From assembly GCA_035547695.1 (NCBI GenBank), contig DASZUK010000004.1, positions 6,176-70,175 on the forward strand: a stretch of 64,000 bases of DNA, in the 5' to 3' direction. This DNA comes from DASZUK01 sp035547695 (GTDB taxonomy: Bacteria; Actinomycetota; Acidimicrobiia; Acidimicrobiales; RAAP-2). Of this stretch, positions 57,501 through 64,000 are shown one piece after another. The notes beneath the pieces were generated by a model. The model saw only the letters and a list, made by a program, of their open reading frames with translations. It searched no databases and was not told where the DNA came from. Position 1 is the first letter of the stretch; each line of letters starts with the position of its first letter. The position numbers and the translations under genes are program-made.

Positions 57501-57536
57501 TGTCGTGTTGCCGTGTCGTGTTGCCGTGTCGTGTGT
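57501..57536. repeat. 13-bp tandem repeat, nearly three copies
   Basis: TGTCGTGTTGCCG is repeated at 57501, 57514 and (partly) 57527, between the lipoprotein stop and the adaptor start. It lies in the mRNA leader of the adaptor and may alter its translation when copy number changes. Confidence 0.7.
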
Positions 57537-57543
57537 GCTCGGT

Positions 57544-58218
57544 CTACGTGGCGCCGACCTTGGCCGCACAGGCCTGCAGGTCGGGGCTGGAGAGCAGGGT
57601 CTGGCCGGGCGGCGGCGTGAGCTGTGGCCCTTCACCTGTGCCGCCGAACGAGAACAGCAGGCCCTTGGCGTTCGGGGTGGGCTCCGGGATCTTCCAGCCG
57701 CGGCCGATCATGCACTTGCGCCACTGGATATAGGCCTTGTTCTGCTTCTTGACCTGGGCCGGCGTCAGGTTGTCCTGCGAGCTCTGGGCGGCCTTGAGGG
57801 CGTTGAGGATGTTGCTCTTGCTGGCGCAGGTGGCCAGCGCCTTGACGTAGTTGGGGTCGTTCACCGGTGTGCCGGCGCCCTTGGCGTTGGGGATGCCGAT
57901 GAAGGTCACCCCCATGCCGGCCAGGCAGCCCTGGAAGGAGGCCAGGGCGGTGAACAGGGCCGTCGTCGGGCTCTGCTTGGCCAGCGGGATGGTGCTGCCC
58001 ACCGTCGCCGCGCCGCCGTGGCCGCTGCCGGCCGTCGGGAGGTCCGCCTGGGGGATCTGGCCCGATTCGACGAACGTGGTGCCCGCGGACGGGTCACCGC
58101 CTCCGCAACCGGCTGCCAGGCCGCCGGCGGCCAGGACCGCCATGACGGCCAGCACGACGCCACCCCGACGAACCAGTGCGCCGCGCGCCGGATTTTCGTC
58201 AGTCCCCCCCGGACGCAC
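57544..58218 (-). CDS. Putative lipoprotein of unknown function
   Basis: About 224 residues. A signal peptide LAVMAVLAAGG ends at a lipobox LAAGC, so the mature protein should be lipid-anchored. The rest contains paired Cys residues (QGCLAGMGV, TCASKSN, KCMIGRGW, QACAAK), suggesting disulfides. No recognised family, but such Cys-bearing lipoproteins are often found beside MacAB-like operons in actinobacteria. The start is uncertain: GTG 58218 or 58230, and the frame is open to 58431. First gene of the export operon; divergent from ileS. Confidence 0.68.
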   Translation of the reverse strand: MRPGGTDENPARGALVRRGGVVLAVMAVLAAGGLAAGCGGGDPSAGTTFVESGQIPQADLPTAGSGHGGAATVGSTIPLAKQSPTTALFTALASFQGCLAGMGVTFIGIPNAKGAGTPVNDPNYVKALATCASKSNILNALKAAQSSQDNLTPAQVKKQNKAYIQWRKCMIGRGWKIPEPTPNAKGLLFSFGGTGEGPQLTPPPGQTLLSSPDLQACAAKVGAT

Positions 58219-58292
58219 GTCGAAGGACACTACAAGACCACAGGTCAACGGAACAGCCCACCGCCGTCCCGGCGCCATCCCACCGCCGTCCC

Positions 58293-58334
58293 GGCACGGC
58301 GCCGGCACCGTCCGGGCACGGCGCCGGCACCGTC
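58293..58334. repeat. 22-bp direct repeat before ileS
   Basis: GGCACGGCGCCGGCACCGTC occurs at 58293 and 58315. Each copy has a GGCGCC core and can fold back on itself. The gap shows no T-box specifier or antiterminator pattern. Confidence 0.6.
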
Positions 58335-58412
58335 GGACGGACCGACCGGTGCGACCCTCTAGTCTTTCCGGAGCCGTTCCTGCCCACCCCGACGCCCTGA
58401 CCAGGAGATCCC

Positions 58413-61400
58413 GTGTTCCGCCCCGTGCCACCCGACGCCGACTTCGTCGCCCTGGAGCAGGCCGAGCTGGACCGTTGGCGGGAGCACGGCATCTTCGAAC
58501 GGTCGGTGGCCCAGCGGGAGGGGGCGGAGCCGTGGACGTTCTACGAGGGCCCCCCCACCGCCAACGGCCGGCCCGGCCTGCACCACGTGTGGGCGCGGGT
58601 CTACAAGGACCTGTTCTGCCGGTACCGCACCATGCGCGGCTACCAGGTGGCCCGGCGGGCCGGCTGGGACACCCACGGCCTCCCCGTCGAGGTGGAGGTG
58701 GAGAAGAAGCTGGGCATCTCCGGCAAGCGGCAGATCGAAGAGGGGGTGGGCATCGCCGAGTTCACCCGGCTCTGCAAGGAGTCGGTGCTCGGCTACGTGG
58801 AGGACTGGCGGCGGCTGACCGAGCGCATCGGCTACTGGGTGGACCTGGACAGCGCGTACTGGACGTTCGACCCGTCCTACGTCGAGTCGGTGTGGTGGCT
58901 GCTCAAGAACCTGTTCGACCAGGGCCTGCTGTACGAGGACCTGAAGGTGGTGCCGTACTGCCCCCGCTGCGGCACCGCCCTGTCCAGCCACGAGCTGGGG
59001 CAACCGGACGTGTACAGCGACGAGGAGGACGAGTCCGCCTACGTGATCCTGCCGCTGGTGGACCCGGACCCGGCGGTGGTCGGCCGGGCTGGCGACGGCC
59101 GGGCTGGCGACGGCGGGGCTGGTGACGGCGGGGCGATCGCCCTGGTGGTGTGGACCACCACCCCGTGGACCCTGCCGTCGAACACCGGGGTGGCCGTCAA
59201 CCCGGACCTGACCTACGCGGTGGTGGACGGCCTGGTGGTGGCGGAAGCGCTGGTGGAAGAGGTGTTCGGCGAGGGGGCCGGGAGCCGGATCAGCCGCCGC
59301 ATCCACGGCGCCGACCTGGTGGGCCTCCGCTACCGACGGCCCGTCGATGCGGTGGCGGTCACCCCCGAGATGGAGGCCGTCGGGTGGCGGGTGGTGCCGG
59401 CCGACTACGTCACCACCGACGAGGGGACCGGCCTGGTCCACCAGTCGCCGGCCTTCGGGGAGATCGACCGGCAGGTGGCCCGGGCCCACGACCTGCCCAC
59501 CATCAACCCGGTGGGCCCCGACGGGCGGTTCACCGACGCCGCCGGCTGGCTGGCCGGCCGGGCCGTCCGGGAGGCCAACCACGACATCAACGACCGGCTG
59601 GACGCGGCCGGGGTGCTGCTCCGCCGGCACCCCTACGTGCACTCCTACCCGCACTGCTGGCGGTGCCGCACCCCGCTCATCTACTGGGGCAAGCCGAGCT
59701 GGTACGTGGCCACCTCCACCCGCAAGGGGGACCTGATGGCCGCCAACCAGACCGTCGACTGGCACCCGGCCTACATCAGGGACGGCCGCTTCGGGGAGTG
59801 GCTGGCCAACAACGTCGACTGGGCCCTGTCCCGTGACCGGTTCTGGGGGACCCCGCTGCCGGTGTGGCGGTGCCCCAACGGCCACGTCCACTGTGTCGGC
59901 TCCCTCGACGAGCTGTCCGAGCTGGCCGGCCGGGACGTCACCGGCGTCGACCCCCACCGGCCGGCCATCGACGAGGTGGTGTTCCCCTGCCCCGACTGCG
60001 GGGGCATTGCCGGCGGCCTGCCGGCCGATGCCGCCGCAGCCGGCCTGCCGGCCGGGTCGACAGGCGGCGATCCGTCGAGCGTGCCGATGGCCCGCCGGGT
60101 GGAGCCGGTGATCGACGCCTGGTTCGACTCCGGGTCCATGCCGTCCGCCCAGGTGGGCTACCCCCACCTGCCGGGCTCCCGGCAGGCGTTCGAGGGGTCG
60201 TACCCGGCCGACTTCATCACCGAGGCCATCGACCAGACCCGGGGCTGGTTCTACTCGCTGCTGGCCGTCAACACCCTGGTGCGGCGGCCGGAGGAGCACG
60301 GGGCGGCGGCCCCGTACCGGCACGTCATGTGCCTCGGCCACATCGTGGACGCCGACGGCAGGAAGATGTCGAAGTCCATCGGCAACGTCATCGACCCGTG
60401 GGAGATCCTGGACACCCGCGGGGCCGACCCGCTGCGGTGGTGGATGTTCAGCCAGGGGTCCCCGTGGACGCCGACCAGGGTCAGCATGGGGGCCATCGAC
60501 ACCTCCCTGCGGGACACCCTGCTGACGCTGTGGAACACCGTCAGCTTCTTCACCACGTACGCCTCCCTCAACGGGTTCGACCCGGCCGACGACGCCGTCC
60601 CGGCCCCGGCGGACCGCCCGGTGCTGGACCGCTGGGCCCGGTCCCGGCTGGCCTCCACCGTGGCCGAGGTCACCGTGGCCCTGGACGCCTACGAGCCCCT
60701 CGACGCCGCGTCGTCGGTGGCCCGGCTGGTCGACGACCTGTCCAACTGGTACGTCCGCCGCAGCCGCCGCCGGTTCTGGCGCACCGACCCCGACGCGCCC
60801 CCCGGGGACTCCCTGGCCGCCCAGGCCACCCTGCACGACGCGCTGGTGACCCTGTCGGTGCTGATGGCGCCGCTGTGCCCGTTCGTGGCCGACCGCCTCT
60901 GGCGGGACCTCACCGGCGGGGCGGAGGACCAGTCGGTGCACCTGGCCGACTGGCCGGACCCCGCCGACTGGGCGGCCGACGTCGATCCGGCCCTGGAGGC
61001 CCAGATGGGGGTGGCCCGGCGGCTGACCTCGTTGGGCCGGGCGGCCCGGGGGGAGGCCGGCGTCAAGGTCCGCCAGCCCCTGGCCCGGGCCCTGGTGTTC
61101 CTCCCCCCCGGCGCCCCCCCGCTGCTGGATGCGCCATGGTTGGTGGGGGTGGTGGCCGACGAGCTCAACGTGGACCGGGTGGTGCTGGCCGAAGAGCTCG
61201 GCGACGTCCTCACCTTCGAGCTGGTCCCCAACTTCAAGGTCCTGGGGCCGCGGCTGGGCAAGGCCGTCAAGGAGCTCCGACCGGCCCTGGCCACGATCGA
61301 CGCCGCGGCCGCCGCGGCCACCCTGGAGGCCGGCGGCACCGTCGCCGTCGACCTTCCCGACGGCCCCGTCGAGCTGGGCCCCGGCGACGTCGACCTGCGG

Positions 61401-61742
61401 GTGCAGGGCCAGCCCGGCTTCGCGGTCTCCCGTGAGGGCGGGGAGGTGGTCGCCCTGGACCTGAACCTGGACGACGACCTCCGCCGCCGCGGCACCGCCC
61501 GGGAGGTGGTCCGGCTGGTGCAGGACCTGCGGAAGTCGACCGGCCTGGACGTGTCCGACCGGATCCGGCTGTGGCTGACCGGCCTGGACGACCTGGCGCC
61601 GATGTTCGACGCCATCGCCCGCGAGGTGCTCGCCGTGGACGTCACGATCGGGCCCGGCTCGGCCGACGGCGCCGACCTCGACCTCGACGACCGGCCGCCG
61701 GCCACCGCCTGGATCGAAAGGGCTGGCGTCGGGACGATCTGA
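58413..61742 (+). CDS. ileS: Isoleucyl-tRNA synthetase
   Basis: 1109 residues, the larger (eukaryote-like) bacterial type. HIGH-like motif PPTANGRPGLHH (47-58), the CP1 editing domain with WTTTPWTLPSN (about 247-257), and KMSKS exactly at 651-655 (GRKMSKSIGN). C-terminal anticodon-binding region follows (DDLSNWYVRRSRRRFW). This type is often less sensitive to mupirocin. GTG 58413 has AGGAG at good spacing. An unusual 15-residue repeat RAGDG/GAGDG is inserted just before the editing motif. Charges tRNA-Ile in the cytosol. Confidence 0.97.
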   Translation: MFRPVPPDADFVALEQAELDRWREHGIFERSVAQREGAEPWTFYEGPPTANGRPGLHHVWARVYKDLFCRYRTMRGYQVARRAGWDTHGLPVEVEVEKKLGISGKRQIEEGVGIAEFTRLCKESVLGYVEDWRRLTERIGYWVDLDSAYWTFDPSYVESVWWLLKNLFDQGLLYEDLKVVPYCPRCGTALSSHELGQPDVYSDEEDESAYVILPLVDPDPAVVGRAGDGRAGDGGAGDGGAIALVVWTTTPWTLPSNTGVAVNPDLTYAVVDGLVVAEALVEEVFGEGAGSRISRRIHGADLVGLRYRRPVDAVAVTPEMEAVGWRVVPADYVTTDEGTGLVHQSPAFGEIDRQVARAHDLPTINPVGPDGRFTDAAGWLAGRAVREANHDINDRLDAAGVLLRRHPYVHSYPHCWRCRTPLIYWGKPSWYVATSTRKGDLMAANQTVDWHPAYIRDGRFGEWLANNVDWALSRDRFWGTPLPVWRCPNGHVHCVGSLDELSELAGRDVTGVDPHRPAIDEVVFPCPDCGGIAGGLPADAAAAGLPAGSTGGDPSSVPMARRVEPVIDAWFDSGSMPSAQVGYPHLPGSRQAFEGSYPADFITEAIDQTRGWFYSLLAVNTLVRRPEEHGAAAPYRHVMCLGHIVDADGRKMSKSIGNVIDPWEILDTRGADPLRWWMFSQGSPWTPTRVSMGAIDTSLRDTLLTLWNTVSFFTTYASLNGFDPADDAVPAPADRPVLDRWARSRLASTVAEVTVALDAYEPLDAASSVARLVDDLSNWYVRRSRRRFWRTDPDAPPGDSLAAQATLHDALVTLSVLMAPLCPFVADRLWRDLTGGAEDQSVHLADWPDPADWAADVDPALEAQMGVARRLTSLGRAARGEAGVKVRQPLARALVFLPPGAPPLLDAPWLVGVVADELNVDRVVLAEELGDVLTFELVPNFKVLGPRLGKAVKELRPALATIDAAAAAATLEAGGTVAVDLPDGPVELGPGDVDLRVQGQPGFAVSREGGEVVALDLNLDDDLRRRGTAREVVRLVQDLRKSTGLDVSDRIRLWLTGLDDLAPMFDAIAREVLAVDVTIGPGSADGADLDLDDRPPATAWIERAGVGTI

Positions 61743-61791
61743 CCCGGCCGGCCGGCACCGGGCCCGATCGGTCCCAATCGGTACGGCAGCT

Positions 61792-61797
61792 TATACT
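61792..61797 (+). promoter_or_regulatory. -10 box TATACT before the AlbA-domain gene
   Basis: TATACT lies 40 bp before ATG 61838, with a second box TATAAC at 61812-61817. Both are closer to the sigma-70 consensus than most boxes here. A clear -35 is missing. Confidence 0.45.
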
Positions 61798-61837
61798 TTC
61801 GCCAGAGAAACTATAACTGCCGGAGGCGTTGGGGCGG

Positions 61838-63577
61838 ATGGCTTTTAGATTCCTCGGCCCGGACCCGGTCGAGACGCAGGTAGAAGACCTCCTCCAGCGC
61901 CTGGACGCCGGCGCGGTTCCCGCTGACATCGAAGTGAGCCAGGTCGATTTCAAAGAGGAGCCGGGCCGGCGAGGCATCGGAGGCGCCGTTCTTCCCGGCT
62001 CGACCGAGAACCCGGTGGCGGCCGAGTACCTCGCGGAGGAGCTGGCCTGCATGGCCAATACCCCCGGCGGAGGAGCGGTCGTTCTCGGCGTCGCCGATGA
62101 CGGCCAGGTGATCGGCACGGAGTTGGATGGCGATTGGCTTCGGCATCGCATCTTCGAGCTCACCGGGAAGGGCCTCGCCGTCGTCATCCGTCCCGTGGAC
62201 TTCAGGGGCACGCGCCTGCTGGTCTTGACCGCACCGCAAGCTGTCGAACCGATCCGCCATCGGGGCAGGATCCGGTGGCGAGTCGGCAAGAACTGCGAAG
62301 AGGTGGACGCAGCCTCCTGGCATTCCGGCATGCTCGATCATCAACGGTTCGATTGGTCGGCGTCTCCCTCGGGCCACCGGATCGAGGACGTCGACGGCGA
62401 GGCGTTGGCGGCCGCTCGCCGGTACCTTCGGACGGCCGGGGACGAGACCTCCCTGGAGTTGGCGGCCGCCACCGATGCCGATCTTCTGAGACGGCTTCAT
62501 CTGGTCGACGGTGCGGGCTCGCTCACGAACGCCGGCTCGCTCCTCTTCGTCGGCACCCCGGAGGATGGCATCGACTACATCCGTCGCGACCTTCCGGGCG
62601 GCGACAGCGTGGTCCGGTTCAGGGGCAGCGGCCCATTGCTCCTCCAGATCGACGCGGTCGACAAGGCCACCCAGGCGGCCAACCGGATCATTCATCTCCC
62701 CGATGGCTTCGTGCATGGCCAGCTCCGGGCGGTGCCTCAACGAGCGGCTCGTGAGGCGATCGTCAACGGCGTGGTCCACCGTGACTGGGCTTCACCCCAC
62801 CCGACGGTGGTCGAACATGTCGGCGACGTCCTGGCCGTCACCTCGCCCGGTGGGTTCATCGGCGGGGTCAACCCAACGAACATCATCACGCATCCCGCGG
62901 TCCCCAGGTACCGGAGCCTGGCCGAAACGGTGGCCAAGCTCCGGCTGGCCGAGCGCGAGGGGATCGGCGTGGATCGTATGGTCGGTGACCTGTTGGCGGT
63001 TGGGCTGCCCGAGCCCGAGATATCCGAGATGGCGGGCCCCTATGTGCGCGTCGGCCTCATCGGTGGGCAGCCCGACCAAGAGCTCATGGCGTTCCTTCAA
63101 CGGGCGGAGCCGCCTTTGCGGGACGACCTCGACGGACTCCTCCTCCTTTCGCGCCTGACCGAGCATGGTTGGGTCGATGCGCAGCGGGCTATGCCGGTGC
63201 TGCAGCGTCCGTTGATGGAGGCGGATCACTCGCTCCGTCGGGTGGTGGCCACCAGGGTGGACGGCTCTCCGATGTTGATCCCGATCCAAGGCGTACCGGC
63301 CGGCCAGCCCATCGCCTACTGCCTGAGCCCGAAGGCCCGTTCGATGCTCGCGCACCGGATGGGGTCGCTGGCCACGGAGCCAGGTCGTTCGAAGATGATC
63401 CTGGATTGGGCCAGCGCTCGAGGACGGCTCGCGAACGCCGAAGTGCGGACGCTCACCAGCCTGAGCCAACCTCGGGTCAATACCCTTCTCGGTCGCCTTG
63501 AGGATCAGGGACTTCTCAAGGCGGGGCGTGAAAAGCGGGGTGGGCCAGGGTTCTTCTACGTGCCCGTCGACCACTGA
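61838..63577 (+). CDS. AlbA_2/Schlafen-type DNA/RNA-binding protein with GHKL-like ATPase region
   Basis: 579 residues. The N-terminal AlbA_2 domain shows SQVDFKEEPG, then LAEELACMANTPGGGAVVLG with VADDGQVIGTEL (about 30-100). The middle has the RecG_C/HATPase_4-like pattern AAREAIVNGVVHRDW and ADREGIGVDRM-like EREGIGVDRMVGDLL (about 310-390), and the end carries a winged-helix (SLSQPRVNTLLGRLEDQGLL). Such proteins act as transcriptional regulators or in phage defence. ATG 61838 has GGAGG 11 nt upstream; TTG 61829 is possible. Codon use is less GC-extreme than in neighbours. Confidence 0.82.
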   Translation: MAFRFLGPDPVETQVEDLLQRLDAGAVPADIEVSQVDFKEEPGRRGIGGAVLPGSTENPVAAEYLAEELACMANTPGGGAVVLGVADDGQVIGTELDGDWLRHRIFELTGKGLAVVIRPVDFRGTRLLVLTAPQAVEPIRHRGRIRWRVGKNCEEVDAASWHSGMLDHQRFDWSASPSGHRIEDVDGEALAAARRYLRTAGDETSLELAAATDADLLRRLHLVDGAGSLTNAGSLLFVGTPEDGIDYIRRDLPGGDSVVRFRGSGPLLLQIDAVDKATQAANRIIHLPDGFVHGQLRAVPQRAAREAIVNGVVHRDWASPHPTVVEHVGDVLAVTSPGGFIGGVNPTNIITHPAVPRYRSLAETVAKLRLAEREGIGVDRMVGDLLAVGLPEPEISEMAGPYVRVGLIGGQPDQELMAFLQRAEPPLRDDLDGLLLLSRLTEHGWVDAQRAMPVLQRPLMEADHSLRRVVATRVDGSPMLIPIQGVPAGQPIAYCLSPKARSMLAHRMGSLATEPGRSKMILDWASARGRLANAEVRTLTSLSQPRVNTLLGRLEDQGLLKAGREKRGGPGFFYVPVDH

Positions 63578-63872
63578 ACCCACGACCACTGGACCCACAA
63601 CCAGGGCTGCTCGGTTGCCGTAAGCTGCACGCCGCTTGCGTACATCCACCGATCAGGCGACGGGCACTGCCCGGGCGACGGGCGGGGACGCAGCGGGGGG
63701 TAGCCAAACGGGGAGCCGTGTCCGATCGGGCGCCACCACCCTCCCCCCGCCCCCCGCCCCGCCCCGGGCCCGCCATGCCCGCAGGGGAGGGGCCCGCAGG
63801 GGAGGGGCCCGGTGGGGAGGGGCCGGGCGAAGGAGGGCCCGGCCCGTCCCTCTCCCGTCCCACGACGCCCCC
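63578..63872. other. Intergenic region with GC-rich repeats
   Basis: 295 bp with no convincing gene. A 15-bp unit GCAGGGGAGGGGCCC is repeated at 63781 and 63796, with a third imperfect copy at 63811. A GAAGGAGG ribosome-binding-like tract lies at 63829-63836, yet no ATG, GTG or TTG follows in the frame of the next gene. Confidence 0.5.
63781..63825. repeat. 15-bp tandem repeat, three copies
   Basis: GCAGGGGAGGGGCCC, perfect twice and imperfect once (GGTGGGGAGGGGCC). G-runs of this density could form a G-quadruplex on the plus strand just before the next gene. Confidence 0.7.
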
Positions 63873-64000
63873 CTGGCGGTCACCGGGCAGTACCTGCCGG
63901 CCCTCGACGGCCTGCGGGCCCTGGCCGTGGCCGGGGTCCTGGCCTACCACCTGGGGTTCGGCTGGATGTCGGGGGGCTACCTGGGGGTGGACCTGTTCTT
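63873..64000 (+). CDS. N-terminus of an acyltransferase-3 membrane protein (cut by window end)
   Basis: The frame reads VTGQYLPALDGLRALAVAGV, then LAYHLGFG with the helix-1 His and GGYLGVDLFF, the classic start of OatA-like AT3 acyltransferases. The start codon is unclear: no ATG, GTG or TTG lies in frame within at least 150 bases upstream, so I set it at CTG 63873 as a placeholder. Either an alternative start or a base error upstream is possible. Confidence 0.75.
   Translation, partial: MAVTGQYLPALDGLRALAVAGVLAYHLGFGWMSGGYLGVDLF

Noticed and set aside
58219..58412. T-box riboswitch upstream of ileS
   Set aside because: No T-box core (AGGGUGGNACCGCG-like) or specifier loop seen; only a GC-rich 22-bp direct repeat.
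63516..63950. 144-codon minus-strand ORF at the window end
   Set aside because: Pro/Gly/Arg-rich shadow of the repeat region and the acyltransferase N-terminus.

Overview
The window is a high-GC (visually about 70-75%) chromosome fragment from an actinobacterium. Four things point there: GTG starts and 4-bp start/stop overlaps are common; there are two luciferase-like (LLM) oxidoreductases, several acyl-CoA synthetases and Lrp, MarR and GntR regulators; the isoleucyl-tRNA synthetase has the PPTANGRPGLHH form of the HIGH motif seen in mycobacteria; and many genes look leaderless, with a -10 box (often TARCCT) only 6-9 nt before the start codon. Acidimicrobiia or a related soil/aquatic lineage is my best guess, but sequence alone cannot fix this. 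I saw no tRNA, rRNA, CRISPR array, phage or intact insertion sequence.

Layout. 1-13 kb: mixed catabolic genes: an NDP-forming acyl-CoA synthetase, an amidohydrolase, a secreted protein in an AT-rich pocket, an LLM oxidoreductase, a cyclase-family hydrolase, a questin-oxidase-like protein, a frameshifted DUF3800 gene, a YedK/SRAP DNA-repair protein, an SDR plus a DapB-like reductase, and an NCS1 permease. 13-22.5 kb: a secreted esterase-like protein coupled to an NTF2-like protein, then a probable polyamine/amine catabolic cluster (FAD amine oxidase, class-III aminotransferase, Lrp regulator, divergent aldehyde dehydrogenase) and alanine dehydrogenase. 22.5-28 kb: a vapBC relic, a PIG-L/MshB-type deacetylase, a large membrane protein, and a divergent MarR/MFS efflux pair.

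28.1-35.2 kb: the most unusual operon: histidine phosphatase, ComA-type phosphosulfolactate synthase, VOC protein, acyl-AMP ligase and two membrane acyltransferases, facing an SGNH hydrolase. This could build and acylate a sulfonated metabolite (inference). 35.3-41.5 kb: FadD-like ligase, alpha-hydroxyacid oxidase, LLM oxidoreductase, NTF2-like protein, quinone-oxidoreductase-like MDR and alpha/beta hydrolase. 41.6-50.9 kb: a GntR-controlled operon with a BMP-type ABC importer, a tandem isochorismatase-fold protein whose N-terminal half has lost its catalytic residues, an amidase and an AtzH/HpxZ-like protein; it fits import and stepwise hydrolysis of a ureide such as biuret, oxalurate or a nucleobase product.

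51-64 kb: glutathione peroxidase and an HAD phosphatase with no canonical start codon; a Gly/Ala-rich anchored protein; a MacAB-like export operon whose adaptor carries a peptidoglycan-binding domain and about four Calx-beta repeats; isoleucyl-tRNA synthetase; an AlbA/Schlafen-type protein of different base composition; and the start of another membrane acyltransferase. A hairpin repeat with a compensatory base-pair change sits between co-directional genes at two loci (21.2 kb and 37.1 kb).
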